A stretch of DNA of 43,700 bases from an uncultured Eubacteriales bacterium (GCA_900317425.1 ONGR01000017.1:1-43700); one strand, 5' to 3'. Counted from the first letter of the stretch, positions 6,645 to 16,187 are shown. Program-made: numbers and translations. Notes: a model not told the origin generated them from the letters alone.

Positions 6645-9600
6645 ATGATCAAGAATATAATGAAGCGCAGCCTGTCCCTGTTGATGGTGGTGCTGATGCT
6701 GGTGGCTGTCATCCCCGACGTCGCCTGGGCAGCGACGAACCTCGACACCGGGATCACAGGGCTCAGCGCCAGCTATGAGGACGGCACCTGGAAGAGCAGC
6801 GGCAAAACGATCACCGGCTCGGTAAAAGCCACGTCGTCTTCCAGTTGCACCGGTACCACCTATACCGCTACAACTGGCACATTGACGCTGACAAACACCA
6901 GCGGCAGCAAGGGAACGCTGTCGTTTACCGTTGCGTGCACCACGAACGGCGGTACAGTACAGATCAACGGGGAAACCGCCGAAATCAGAAAATATTCCTT
7001 TGCCCTGGGTTCGAATAATACGGTAGAGATTTCTATTACTTCAAACGCGGCGAAAGAAGCCGAGACTACGGTTACGCTTTCGGAGATCCAGTTTGTACCT
7101 GAGAAAGACGTGAACGTCACGTTCGTGCCTGCTGAGAACGGCTCCTACACGGTGGACGGCAGCGCGATCACCGGCAGCAGAACGATCACGAAGAAGTCCA
7201 CGGAGAGCTTTACCGCCATTGCCACACCTGCCAGCGGCTACCGTTTTGCCGGGTGGATCGTCAACAATGATCCCAGCAGCGTGATTAACGCAGAGGCATC
7301 CGCGTCTCTTGTTTTTACAGAGGATCAGACGGTTACCGCCTACTTTGTGGATGACACCGTTGCCACATTTGACGTGTCCGGCAAGCAGTTCTACGACCTG
7401 AACAGTGCGGTGAGCTACGCCCAGAGCAACAACAAGAACAAGATCACCCTTGTCACAGACGGCACCCTTCCCGCGGGAAACTACACCATTCCCAAGGGCA
7501 TTACGCTTTTGATACCCTTTGATACGGCGCAGACGATCTATACCACCACCCCCGCCGTTGTCTATGGCAGCCACACGAATCCCACGGCTTTTAAGACGCT
7601 CACCATGGCGTCGGGGGCCCATATCACCGTGCAGAGCGGCGGTGCCATCTGCTGCAGCGGTAAACTGTCCTCCTCCGGCCAGATGGGCGGCTGGAACGGC
7701 ACGCCCACCGGCCCGGACGGGCGGATCAACATGCAGGGCGGCAGCAATATCACCCTGAAGAGCGGCGCCAACCTCTACTGCTGGGGCTATATCTACGGCG
7801 CCGGCGCCGTGGAGGCCAACTCCGGCTCCACCGTTTACGAGGCGTTCCAGATCAAGGACTGGCGCGGCGGCAGCGCTACGTCCACAATGTACAAGTACGC
7901 CTTCATTTTCAACCAGTATTATATCCAGAACATCGAGGTGCCGCTGACGATCCATGCCGGCGCCACCGAGAAGCTGTATTCCTCTGTCAACGCCTCCAGC
8001 TCCGCCTATCCGCTGGGCGCTACGTTCATCGGCTCCGGCGGCATGTTCACCGTCAGCAGCGGCTATATCGTCAAGGATTACAAGGAGCAGACCGACCGGC
8101 TGGATATTCAGGTCAACGGCAATATCTCCCTCACCCCCATGACGCTGACCGGCCTTCCAATAATCGGAAGTGTCAGCACCGAAGACTATATTCTGCCCAT
8201 TACCAACAACATCAGCATCGACCTGAAGAGCGGTACGTCCGCCATCACGCAGGACGTGGAATTCCTGCCCGGTACCGAGGTCAAGGTCGACAAAAACGCT
8301 GAGCTCAAGATTAACAGCGGAAAGAAAGCCTATTTCTACGACAATGACGATTGGGGCAATTTCTCCGGCAGTACCAGAATGTATCCCATCGGGTATTCTG
8401 TGGCCAACGGCACCACCGCGGTGAGAACGGCGGCCGGTCTGAAGGACGACGCCCTGCTTGACGTCAACGGCACCGTTACCATCGCCGGCTCCCTCTTTAC
8501 CTCCACCGGCGGCGCCAACATCACCAGCTCTCAGGGCACAGAGGGGACCAACGGCAAGATCGTCTTCTCCACGGCACCGGCCGCGTCTACCACAATCAAC
8601 GAGTGCGCGAACAATAGTGACAAGACGTCCGTCACCTTCACGGCGCCGAAGCTGCACAACGGCGACGACAGTTACTCCGCAACCGTTGATACCGGCAAGA
8701 GCACCTGGTATTACGACAAGGACGGCGAGCACTGGTATCGCTATCTGGTGAGCTTCGTCTACAACGGAAAGACCATCGCCAGGGACTATTACTGCGAGAA
8801 CAACGACACGGTGACCTATGACGCCTCCTGGCTGACGGGCCTCGGCGCGTCGGTGACCTCCGGCTCGGCCACGGCTGCCGTCAGCGGCACCAACGTCAAC
8901 GTCACCGACGTGAAGGCCCATACGGTGGTCACGCTGACCGGTACGGCGGCGGAGTTTATCCCCACCTTCGTCCTGAACGAAAAGCAGTATCAGAACTATC
9001 AGAATTTCACCGGCAATACCATCACGGATACCCGCACTATCAACGACGAGACCTGGTACGTGGTGAAGGCGGCCGACGCGGCCATGGCGGTCGGTGCGGC
9101 GTATGCTGCTCCCACAGACGCCGAAATGGGCGTTACCGCCGACAAGCACAACGGGATCGTCTGGAACATCTCCGGCGTGTCCGCCACCAGCGGCAACGCC
9201 TATACAGGCGCAGTGCCCGTGGGTGAGACCGCCGGGGGAGACGCCTACATCTACGGCTTCTATACCGGCGCTGTGGCGTACAACAGCTTTACCGATCAGT
9301 ATTACTCCACGCTGGCGGAGGCCATGGCTGATGTGCCGTCCTCCGGCACGGGCACCGTGCGCCTGATTGCCGACTGCGGCACGTTTGAGGAGGAGAGCGG
9401 CACGGCCGCCTTCCCGAACACCGCGGATCTGACCGTGGATCTGAACGGTCACCATGCCCTGGGCCGGCTCATCAACAAGGGCACCATGACCCTGGAGCTG
9501 AACGGCGGTACCTGGGACTACCGGACCGGCGCAACGGCTGCCGCAGCGGCATATCAGGGAATGGCTGCTGTTACCAACAGCGGTACGCTGACCGTTCAGG

Positions 9601-12600
9601 ATAGCGTCGGCGGCGGCAGGATCACGGCGGATGCCATCAGCAACGCCGGTGTACCGAACCACTCCGCGGTGATTCGCAACATCTCCGGCGGCACCGTGAA
9701 CGTATCGGACGTCACACTGGAGAATAAGCAGGATGTCAACGGCAATGTATCTGTGATCCTGAATGACAGAAGCGCGATCTCCAATATGGAAAACGTGACG
9801 ATGCTCTCTCCTCGTGGTTACGCGGTCTTCAACTACGGCGGTCATATCGGCACTGTGGATTCCTGCACCATTGACACGGCATACGGTATCTATAACCGGA
9901 ACGTCCGTGGGGCCAACACCATTGCTGCCGGCTACAACATTGCCAATTACGGCACGATCGATCTGATCAAGGACAGCACGGTCACCGTCGGCCAGTATGC
10001 GATCCATAACAACGCGGTGATCACTGAGCTCAACAACTGCACCTTCACTGCCCATCCCGACTCCGCCCAGGTCAATACCTACGGCACGACCGCGGCTAAC
10101 GCACAGGGCAACGTCCAGTGTTATACCATCTATAACAACAACGCCTGGTGGTATGACTCGGCCGTTTGGAAGCGCACCGACAGCGGTTTGACCCGCACCG
10201 ACGAGTACAAGGAGGACGAATCCTGCCGTCCCACCATCGGTGCCATCACCAACTGCCGTATCTATGCGGAGAACACCAGTACCAGCGCCGACCACGGCTG
10301 CGCTCTCTATAATAACGGCGGCGTGATCGGCACCATCTCGGGCAGCACGGAGATCAAGACCTACAAGCACCCGGGCAACGCCAAGAACATTGCCTCCAAC
10401 TACGCACTTCGCAACACCGCCGGCGGCGTCATCCACAGTATCACCGGCACTGTGGACATCTCCGCTACGGGCTACTCCGCGGTGTATAACGACGGCCAGT
10501 ACACGAAAAAGACTGTCAATACCTACGGCGACAAGATCGGCGGCGTGCAGCTGCACAGCACGAGCACCTACGGTGCACCGTCAACTATCGATACCATAAG
10601 TACCTCCGGCACCATCTCCGCCGGGAGCTATTACGGCATCATGAACAGCGGCAGCATCGGGTCTATCAGCGGCGTGACCATCTCTGCCAACTACAACGCC
10701 CTGCTCAACTCGGGCTCAGGTGCGCTGTCAAGCTATGACTATGTTCGCAGCTACACCAGTAACAGCGATTCCGCCACGGAGACCAAGCGGGAGGAGTCCT
10801 ACGTCCGAAACCTGGAGGGCGGCAGCATCATCGGCACCATCGACGGCGTACACTTCGTGGGCACCGGAAACAACAGCTTTCAGCTGCTGCAGAACCAGGG
10901 CCATATCGGTACGCTGAGCAACTCCAATTTCACCGCGGCTTCGCCAAGAGCGGGCGAGGGCTACCCCATGTTCCTCAACGGCGACAGCCGCCAGTCCGGC
11001 TACACTTTGACCCGCCAGCCCTATGCGTATGAGTCGCTGTTCATCACGCCCTACGAGTACCACTACGACTACGATGTGGCGACTATTGACGTGATCGACA
11101 ACGTGACCATCACGAAGAATGCGACCTTCGCTTTCCGGAATCTGGGCGTCATCAACACGCTGAAGAACAGCACCATTACCGGCACCCAGTACGTCCTGGT
11201 CAACGCCACAACCGGTCCCTACACCAGTCGTGACAGCGTCCGCTACTATTCCGGCGCAACCAAGTTCGCGACCGCGAAGAACAATGGCAGCGAGTTGACC
11301 TACGCCTATGAGCGGAACCCCGCCAAGATCGGGACTCTGGAGAACAATACCATCACCGGCACATCCACTTATACGCTGTATAACGGCGGCCACCTGGGAA
11401 CGCTGACCGGCAATAGCATCAGCTCCGCCAATACTAACGTCCTCTTCAACGGCGGCGCAACGGTGCGATCCTATGACTACAACCTCAAGGACATCGTAAC
11501 CGTCTCCGCGACGACTGGGGCCTGCACGGTGACTTACGGTGCCAACAATGAGGCTAAGGTCATCACCACGGACTACGATGCGCCTGTCATTGACCTGATC
11601 GGCGCGGGCAACAAGATCAGCGGAACCTATCAGGTGCTGGTCAACCTGGGTGACATCACCGCCATTGACGGCGGGGAGGACCCGGTCACCATCACCGCCA
11701 CGACGCAGAAACAGATAGGCGGCATTTACAACTATACCGGCACCCTGGATCAGCGCGTCGCTACCACGCCCTATACCGCCGGTACCGCCGGTACTGTCAG
11801 CAATGCCGACACCTATCTGAGCGCCCATATCGACTCGATCGGAAACACGGTCATCACGGCCAACGGCATCGGCATCCAGAACGGCAGCGCCAACGCCACG
11901 TATGTGCCGGTGATCGGCGAGCTGGGCGAGGGCCTGGAGGTCAACGCCAACTGCACGACGGCCGGCTATCACGCGGTCTACAACACCACTTACGCCAAGA
12001 TCGCGGCCATCACCGGCGGCGTCTACACCGCGGCGAAGGCGACCACCAACGCCTACAAGAACAACAACACCAACCCCGAGCATGCCACGCTGATCTCCGG
12101 CGGCGACTTCAAGGGCGCGGCCTCCACCCGAGCCAATGCGATCTTTGAGCCGGACAATACCAACCGCCAGACGTACCCTGAGGGCAAGACTCTTGTCGGT
12201 ACCAGAAGCGCTGCGCTTCACAACGGCACTGAGGCCGGGGACTACCACTTCATCGGCAATGTCTTTGCGGTGACCTTTGAGACCAACGGAGGCACCACCG
12301 TGGAGCCGCAGCAGGTGGAGGAGGGGCAGAAGGCTGTGAAGCCGGATGATCCCACCAGGGATGGTTTCGCCTTTGCCGGCTGGTTTACCGACGAGGAGCT
12401 GACGCAGGCGTATGACTTCGACGCACCCGTTACGGCTGACCTGACCCTCTATGCCAAGTGGGATGAGACCGCAGTCACCTATGAGGTGAAATTCTTTGAC
12501 GAGGACGGCACCACCCCGATCGGCGAGGCCCAGACGGTGAAGGAGAACGAAAAGCCCGTTGCCCCTGAGTCTCCCGTCAAGGCGGCCACGGCCCAGTATA

Positions 12601-14960
12601 CCTATACCTTCACCGGCTGGAAGGTCAAGGACACGGTGGAGCCTGTGTATACCGCTGACTCGTTGCCCGCTATTACGGCGGATACCGAGTTTATCGCGGT
12701 CTACACCGCGACGATGAACAAGTATACGATCAAATTCGTGAACGAGGACGGCACGGTTCTGGAGACGGACGAGAACGTGCCCTACGGCACCACGCCGACC
12801 TATGACGGCGCAACGCCCGAGAAGGCCGGCAATGCCCAGTATACGTACACCTTCAAGGGCTGGAGTCCGGAGATCACCAGCGTGACCGGCGACGCCACGT
12901 ACACGGCGACCTATGACGCCACGGTGAACAAGTACACGATCAAGTTCGTGAATGAGGACGGTACGGAACTGCAGAGCAGCGAGGTGCCCTACGGCGAGAT
13001 GCCGGCCTATACCGGCGAGATGCCCACGAAGGCGGCCACGGCCCAGTATACCTACACCTTCAAGGGCTGGACTCCGGAGATCATCAGCGTGACCGGCGAG
13101 GCCACCTACACGGCGACGTTCACCGAGACCGTGAACAAGTACACGGTCAAGTTCGTGAACGAGGACGGCACGGAGCTTCAGACCGGTGAGGTGGAGTACG
13201 GTACCGTGCCCACCTACACCGGTGAGACGCCCGTCAAGGAAGCTGACGCCCGGTATACGTACACCTTTGCCGGCTGGAAGGTCAAGGACAGCGAGGACGC
13301 CAAGATCTATGCGGCCGATGAACTGCCCGAGATTTACGGCGAGATCACCTTCGTCGCGGTGTACGAGAAGATCGTCAACACGTATACCGTGACCTGGAGG
13401 AACGAGGACGGCACCGTTCTGGAGACGGACGAGAACGTGCCCTATGGCACCACGCCGACCTATGACGGTACCACGCCCACCAAGGCGGCTACGGCGGAGA
13501 GGACCTACACCTTCGCCGGCTGGACGCCTGCCGTTACCGCCGTGACCGGCAACGTCACGTATACGGCCACCTATACCGATGAGGCGAGAACCTACACCGT
13601 CACGTGGATGAACGACGATGGTTCGGTGCTCAACACCGCAACGGTGGCCTACGGCGAGACGCCGACCTATACCGGCGAAACGCCTGTCAAGGCAGCGGAT
13701 GCGCAGTATAGCTACACGTTCAGCGGCTGGACACCTGCCGTGACAACCGTAACCGGCGACGCCACGTACACGGCGACCTACGACGCGACGGTGAACAAGT
13801 ACACGATCAAGTTCGTGAACGAGGACGGTACGGTGCTGCAGAGCAGCCTGGTGGAGTACGGCGCCACGCCGGTCTACACGGGCCAGACACCCGCCAAGCC
13901 CGGTGACGCCCAGTACAGCTACGCCTTTGCCGGCTGGACGCCTGTCGTTACCGCTGTGACAGGCGAGGCCACGTATACGGCGACCTTCACCCAGGCCACC
14001 AACACCTACACCGTCACCTGGAACAACTACGACGGCACGACGCTGGAGGTGGACGAGAACGTGCCCTATGGCGCCACGCCCAGCTATGACGGCGCCACGC
14101 CCGTCAAGCCCGGCAATGACCAGTATACCTACACCTTCGCCGGCTGGAGTCCGGAGGTCTCTCCCGTGACCGGCAACGTGACCTACACGGCGACCTTTGC
14201 GGCGACGGTGAACACCTACACCGTCACCTGGCTGAATGCGGACGGCACCGTCCTGGAGACGGATGAGAACGTGCCTTACGGCACCGTGCCCGGCTACGAC
14301 GGCGAGACGCCCGCGAAGGCGGCCACGGCCCAGTACACCTACATGTTCAGCGGCTGGACGCCTGCCGTTACCGCCGTGACCGGCAACGTGACCTACACGG
14401 CGACCTTTACGGCGACGGTGAACACCTACACCGTTACGTGGCGGGATGCGGACGGCACCGTCCTGGAGACGGATATGGACGTGGAATACGGTACCACGCC
14501 CACCTATGACGGCAAGACTCCCGCCAAGGCACCCACCGCGGGACACTCCTACGTCTTCAAGGGCTGGACACCCGAGGTGACCGTCGTGACCGGCGACGCT
14601 ACGTATACAGCCAACTTCGAGGAGACCGGCAGCCTGACCATTCGCAGAGATGAACCGGCTGAGCAGGACTTCCTGTATACCGTCAGACTGGACAACAAGA
14701 TCGTGGTGCGTGTGGTCCTGCAGAAGGGCATGACCGAGGTTACGGTGGTTGGCCTGGTACCCGGCACCTACACGGTGACGGAGGAGACCGGCTGGAGCTG
14801 GCGCTGCAAGCCTGAGCAGCCGATCCAGAGCGCCGCCATCACCGAGGATGAAAAGGCGGCGGTCGTTACCTTCCGCCCCGCTGACGAGCAGCCCCTGGAG
14901 ACCGCCTGGGTGAGCTCCGGATCGAGCCGCGTCAAAAAGTATAAGGTGGAAAAAGCGTAA
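6645..14960 (+). CDS. Giant secreted surface protein: InlB-like domains, beta-helix-like region and tandem GW repeats
   Basis: About 2771 residues. The signal peptide (MIKNIMKRSLSLLMVVLMLV) has an apparent cleavage site after AWA (about 31). A Ser/Thr-rich domain is followed by a divergent InlB B-repeat-like segment (about 150-240, YRFAGWIVN). About 300-1850 is Asn/Gly/Thr-rich with recurring G-x-I-G-T-I and Y-N/N-G turns, as in right-handed beta-helix adhesins. A Listeria-Bacteroides repeat (about 1875-1943, FAFAGWFTDEE) follows, then ten 67-81-residue repeats with Y-T-V-T-W-x-N-x-D-G and Y-T-F-x-G-W-x-P. The last 110 residues look like a SpaA/prealbumin-type domain (PGTYTVTEETGWSW). There is no sorting signal or final membrane anchor. 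Start 6645 has GAGGT upstream; the frame stays open to 6276 but that overlaps the Lgt-like gene. Adhesion is inferred. Confidence 0.85.
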   Translation: MIKNIMKRSLSLLMVVLMLVAVIPDVAWAATNLDTGITGLSASYEDGTWKSSGKTITGSVKATSSSSCTGTTYTATTGTLTLTNTSGSKGTLSFTVACTTNGGTVQINGETAEIRKYSFALGSNNTVEISITSNAAKEAETTVTLSEIQFVPEKDVNVTFVPAENGSYTVDGSAITGSRTITKKSTESFTAIATPASGYRFAGWIVNNDPSSVINAEASASLVFTEDQTVTAYFVDDTVATFDVSGKQFYDLNSAVSYAQSNNKNKITLVTDGTLPAGNYTIPKGITLLIPFDTAQTIYTTTPAVVYGSHTNPTAFKTLTMASGAHITVQSGGAICCSGKLSSSGQMGGWNGTPTGPDGRINMQGGSNITLKSGANLYCWGYIYGAGAVEANSGSTVYEAFQIKDWRGGSATSTMYKYAFIFNQYYIQNIEVPLTIHAGATEKLYSSVNASSSAYPLGATFIGSGGMFTVSSGYIVKDYKEQTDRLDIQVNGNISLTPMTLTGLPIIGSVSTEDYILPITNNISIDLKSGTSAITQDVEFLPGTEVKVDKNAELKINSGKKAYFYDNDDWGNFSGSTRMYPIGYSVANGTTAVRTAAGLKDDALLDVNGTVTIAGSLFTSTGGANITSSQGTEGTNGKIVFSTAPAASTTINECANNSDKTSVTFTAPKLHNGDDSYSATVDTGKSTWYYDKDGEHWYRYLVSFVYNGKTIARDYYCENNDTVTYDASWLTGLGASVTSGSATAAVSGTNVNVTDVKAHTVVTLTGTAAEFIPTFVLNEKQYQNYQNFTGNTITDTRTINDETWYVVKAADAAMAVGAAYAAPTDAEMGVTADKHNGIVWNISGVSATSGNAYTGAVPVGETAGGDAYIYGFYTGAVAYNSFTDQYYSTLAEAMADVPSSGTGTVRLIADCGTFEEESGTAAFPNTADLTVDLNGHHALGRLINKGTMTLELNGGTWDYRTGATAAAAAYQGMAAVTNSGTLTVQDSVGGGRITADAISNAGVPNHSAVIRNISGGTVNVSDVTLENKQDVNGNVSVILNDRSAISNMENVTMLSPRGYAVFNYGGHIGTVDSCTIDTAYGIYNRNVRGANTIAAGYNIANYGTIDLIKDSTVTVGQYAIHNNAVITELNNCTFTAHPDSAQVNTYGTTAANAQGNVQCYTIYNNNAWWYDSAVWKRTDSGLTRTDEYKEDESCRPTIGAITNCRIYAENTSTSADHGCALYNNGGVIGTISGSTEIKTYKHPGNAKNIASNYALRNTAGGVIHSITGTVDISATGYSAVYNDGQYTKKTVNTYGDKIGGVQLHSTSTYGAPSTIDTISTSGTISAGSYYGIMNSGSIGSISGVTISANYNALLNSGSGALSSYDYVRSYTSNSDSATETKREESYVRNLEGGSIIGTIDGVHFVGTGNNSFQLLQNQGHIGTLSNSNFTAASPRAGEGYPMFLNGDSRQSGYTLTRQPYAYESLFITPYEYHYDYDVATIDVIDNVTITKNATFAFRNLGVINTLKNSTITGTQYVLVNATTGPYTSRDSVRYYSGATKFATAKNNGSELTYAYERNPAKIGTLENNTITGTSTYTLYNGGHLGTLTGNSISSANTNVLFNGGATVRSYDYNLKDIVTVSATTGACTVTYGANNEAKVITTDYDAPVIDLIGAGNKISGTYQVLVNLGDITAIDGGEDPVTITATTQKQIGGIYNYTGTLDQRVATTPYTAGTAGTVSNADTYLSAHIDSIGNTVITANGIGIQNGSANATYVPVIGELGEGLEVNANCTTAGYHAVYNTTYAKIAAITGGVYTAAKATTNAYKNNNTNPEHATLISGGDFKGAASTRANAIFEPDNTNRQTYPEGKTLVGTRSAALHNGTEAGDYHFIGNVFAVTFETNGGTTVEPQQVEEGQKAVKPDDPTRDGFAFAGWFTDEELTQAYDFDAPVTADLTLYAKWDETAVTYEVKFFDEDGTTPIGEAQTVKENEKPVAPESPVKAATAQYTYTFTGWKVKDTVEPVYTADSLPAITADTEFIAVYTATMNKYTIKFVNEDGTVLETDENVPYGTTPTYDGATPEKAGNAQYTYTFKGWSPEITSVTGDATYTATYDATVNKYTIKFVNEDGTELQSSEVPYGEMPAYTGEMPTKAATAQYTYTFKGWTPEIISVTGEATYTATFTETVNKYTVKFVNEDGTELQTGEVEYGTVPTYTGETPVKEADARYTYTFAGWKVKDSEDAKIYAADELPEIYGEITFVAVYEKIVNTYTVTWRNEDGTVLETDENVPYGTTPTYDGTTPTKAATAERTYTFAGWTPAVTAVTGNVTYTATYTDEARTYTVTWMNDDGSVLNTATVAYGETPTYTGETPVKAADAQYSYTFSGWTPAVTTVTGDATYTATYDATVNKYTIKFVNEDGTVLQSSLVEYGATPVYTGQTPAKPGDAQYSYAFAGWTPVVTAVTGEATYTATFTQATNTYTVTWNNYDGTTLEVDENVPYGATPSYDGATPVKPGNDQYTYTFAGWSPEVSPVTGNVTYTATFAATVNTYTVTWLNADGTVLETDENVPYGTVPGYDGETPAKAATAQYTYMFSGWTPAVTAVTGNVTYTATFTATVNTYTVTWRDADGTVLETDMDVEYGTTPTYDGKTPAKAPTAGHSYVFKGWTPEVTVVTGDATYTANFEETGSLTIRRDEPAEQDFLYTVRLDNKIVVRVVLQKGMTEVTVVGLVPGTYTVTEETGWSWRCKPEQPIQSAAITEDEKAAVVTFRPADEQPLETAWVSSGSSRVKKYKVEKA
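12480..14630 (+). repeat. Ten tandem coding repeats (mostly 207-210 bp, two of about 240 bp)
   Basis: Units begin near 12480, 12720, 12930, 13137, 13380, 13590, 13797, 14004, 14214 and 14424. Each encodes (K/T)-Y-T-(I/V)-(K/T)-(F/W)...DG...PYG...Y-T-F-x-G-W...T-Y-T-A-T. The units at 12480 and 13137 carry a longer insert with GWKVKD. Long nucleotide stretches are shared between units, so copy number could vary by recombination and short-read assemblies could collapse here. Confidence 0.9.
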
Positions 14961-14968
14961 CAAGTGAT

Positions 14969-15003
14969 ACAGAGCGCCCCGCCCAAACGGCGAGGCGCTC
15001 TGT
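14969..15003 (+). terminator. Hairpin after giant surface protein gene
   Basis: ACAGAGCGCC (14969-14978) pairs with GGCGCTCTGT (14994-15003), beginning 8 bases after the stop codon. No T-run follows. A second imperfect stem lies at 15011-15042. Together they probably end the fibre-locus transcript. Confidence 0.55.
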
Positions 15004-15137
15004 GCTCTATAGGCCGGCGTAGCGGACAATGACGCCGGGCCTCCGGCGGCGCGCTCAAAAAGCGCCCATCACCGCATCATCGGGGCAGGTGAGCCGGCCG
15101 GCGATGCCCACGCATGCGGGGAATGCCGCCGGCTTGC

Positions 15138-15166
15138 TTTACAATGTGGCGCTGCTGCGGTATAAT
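15138..15166 (+). promoter_or_regulatory. Promoter of the superoxide reductase unit
   Basis: TTTACA (15138-15143), exactly 17 bases, TATAAT (15161-15166). A perfect -10 box gives a leader of about 50 bases before the gene at 15224. Confidence 0.75.
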
Positions 15167-15223
15167 GATAGCGGCGCAGGCCCGCAGGGGCCTGACAGAG
15201 TTTGCATATGAGGAGGAACGAAA

Positions 15224-15598
15224 ATGGAAATGAAATTCTACATCTGCCAGCACTGCGGCAATATCGTCGCCATGGTGAAGGACAGCGGTGTGCCTGTCAT
15301 GTGCTGCGGACAGAAGATGACCGAGATCGTCCCCGGTACCACGGACGCCTCCCTGGAAAAGCACGTCCCCGTCTATACGGTGGAAGGCAACAAGGTGTTC
15401 GTGACCGTCGGCGCGGCGGCCCATCCCATGCTGCCGGAGCACTACATCGAATGGGTATCCCTGCAGACCAAGTTCGGCAACCAGCGCAAGGCCCTCCATC
15501 CCGGCGACGAACCCAAGGTCTGCTTCGCTCTCTGCGACGGCGACGAGGTGGAGGCGGTATACGCCTACTGCAACCTCCACAGCCTGTGGAAAGCGTAA
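15224..15598 (+). CDS. dfx: Desulfoferrodoxin (superoxide reductase)
   Basis: 124 residues, normal for a two-iron (class I) superoxide reductase, which reduces superoxide to hydrogen peroxide in the cytoplasm of anaerobes without making oxygen. The N-terminal desulforedoxin centre has Cys8, Cys11, Cys27 and Cys28 (CQHC and MCCG). The catalytic centre has E45-K46-H47 (EKHVP), His67 and His73 (HPMLPEH), Cys116 and His119 (CNLHSLWK). All ligands are present. AGGAGGAACG precedes the ATG. It is transcribed with a tiny zinc-ribbon gene 48 bases downstream. Confidence 0.97.
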   Translation: MEMKFYICQHCGNIVAMVKDSGVPVMCCGQKMTEIVPGTTDASLEKHVPVYTVEGNKVFVTVGAAAHPMLPEHYIEWVSLQTKFGNQRKALHPGDEPKVCFALCDGDEVEAVYAYCNLHSLWKA

Positions 15599-15646
15599 GA
15601 TAAAAGAGAAGAACTGAAATGAAAAAGGCAAGGAGGAGAAAAAGAC

Positions 15647-15772
15647 ATGACCTGGACGTGCAGTTACTGCGGCTGGCCCAACACAATGGATATGTACGTT
15701 TGCCATCACTGCGGCAAAGGCACCAGACCCAAGGGCTTCAAGGTCGTCCGCTACAAGGTGACCGGAAAGTAA
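15647..15772 (+). CDS. 41-residue zinc-ribbon-like protein
   Basis: Begins MTWTCSYCGWPNTMDMYVCH. Two CxxC knuckles (Cys5/Cys8 and Cys19/Cys22) are 10 residues apart, enough to bind one zinc or iron. A basic tail (RPKGFKVVRYKVTGK) follows. A strong ribosome site (AAGGAGGAG, 15630-15638) fixes the start. It follows the superoxide reductase gene in the same transcript and ends just before a strong hairpin. The function is unknown: it could carry metal or electrons for the reductase (a rubredoxin-like job), but the spacing is not that of rubredoxin, so a structural zinc site is equally likely. Confidence 0.7.
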   Translation: MTWTCSYCGWPNTMDMYVCHHCGKGTRPKGFKVVRYKVTGK

Positions 15773-15791
15773 GCCAACGGAAAACGCAACG

Positions 15792-15833
15792 AACAGACGA
15801 CTGCCGCCGGTATGCCGGCGGCAGTCGTCTGTT
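15792..15833 (+). terminator. Terminator hairpin of the superoxide reductase unit
   Basis: A 19-bp perfect stem (15792-15810 with 15815-15833) around a TATG loop, followed only by a short T-run. It lies 20 bases after the zinc-ribbon stop codon. Confidence 0.75.
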
Positions 15834-15873
15834 TGCTGCGGCGATTATGGAGGGGCTGCCTGTGAAAAGAGGG

Positions 15874-15902
15874 TTGCGTTTTTCCCGGCGGCGTGGTATA
15901 CT
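15874..15902 (+). promoter_or_regulatory. Promoter of the cobalamin riboswitch RNA
   Basis: TTGCGT (15874-15879), 17-base spacer, TATACT (15897-15902). Transcription would start about 25 bases before the riboswitch P1 stem. Confidence 0.65.
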
Positions 15903-15932
15903 GCACTATGTTGAGGACAAATGAATACGCTG

Positions 15933-16131
15933 CATCGTGTTCCGCGTGAAGACTGACCCGGCGGGTCAGACGCAGGAATAAGGAAATCCGGTTGGAGTCC
16001 GGAGCAACACCCGTTGCTGTAAGTGCAGGAGTTTTTTGCCCGCGCCGTGAGGCGGCCATTGGGAAACCGAGAAGGTAGGGCAAAGGGCGCAGGAGAATCT
16101 CCCCAATGCACGAGCCAGAAGGTCGACGATG
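15933..16131 (+). ncRNA. Cobalamin riboswitch (no gene downstream)
   Basis: Conserved core elements occur in the right order. These are AATAAGGAA and TCCGGTT...GAGTCCGG...GC (about 15977-16004), CCCGTTGCTGTAA (about 16009-16021), a GGGAAACCGAGAAGG block near 16060-16075, and CGAGCCAGAAGGTC (16111-16124). CATCGT (15933-15938) pairs with ACGATG (16126-16131) as P1. The usual CCCGCCACTGT is CCCGTTGCTGT here, a modest divergence. It has its own promoter and a terminator 57 bases downstream, but the next gene is on the opposite strand, so no sense gene is controlled within the window. Confidence 0.85.
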
Positions 16132-16187
16132 ATCGAGACGGAAGGTGCCTGCCAGCAGGCGCGGACCGTGGAAAGAGCATGGGAATA

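Noticed and set aside
12480-14630. Regularly spaced repeats as a possible CRISPR array
   Set aside because: Units of 207-243 bp are translated in one frame into a known type of surface repeat, with no short direct repeats and unique spacers.
7041-15029. Two very long reading frames on the minus strand (about 1170 and 1430 codons) opposite the giant protein gene
   Set aside because: They are composition shadows of a repetitive GC-biased gene. They lack ribosome sites, signal peptides or recognisable domains, while the plus strand has a signal peptide and clear repeats.
15619-15924. A 101-codon frame starting MKKARRRKRH across the small zinc-ribbon gene
   Set aside because: It runs through a perfect 19-bp terminator stem and a promoter. 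The overlapping 41-codon frame has the ribosome site and paired CxxC motifs.
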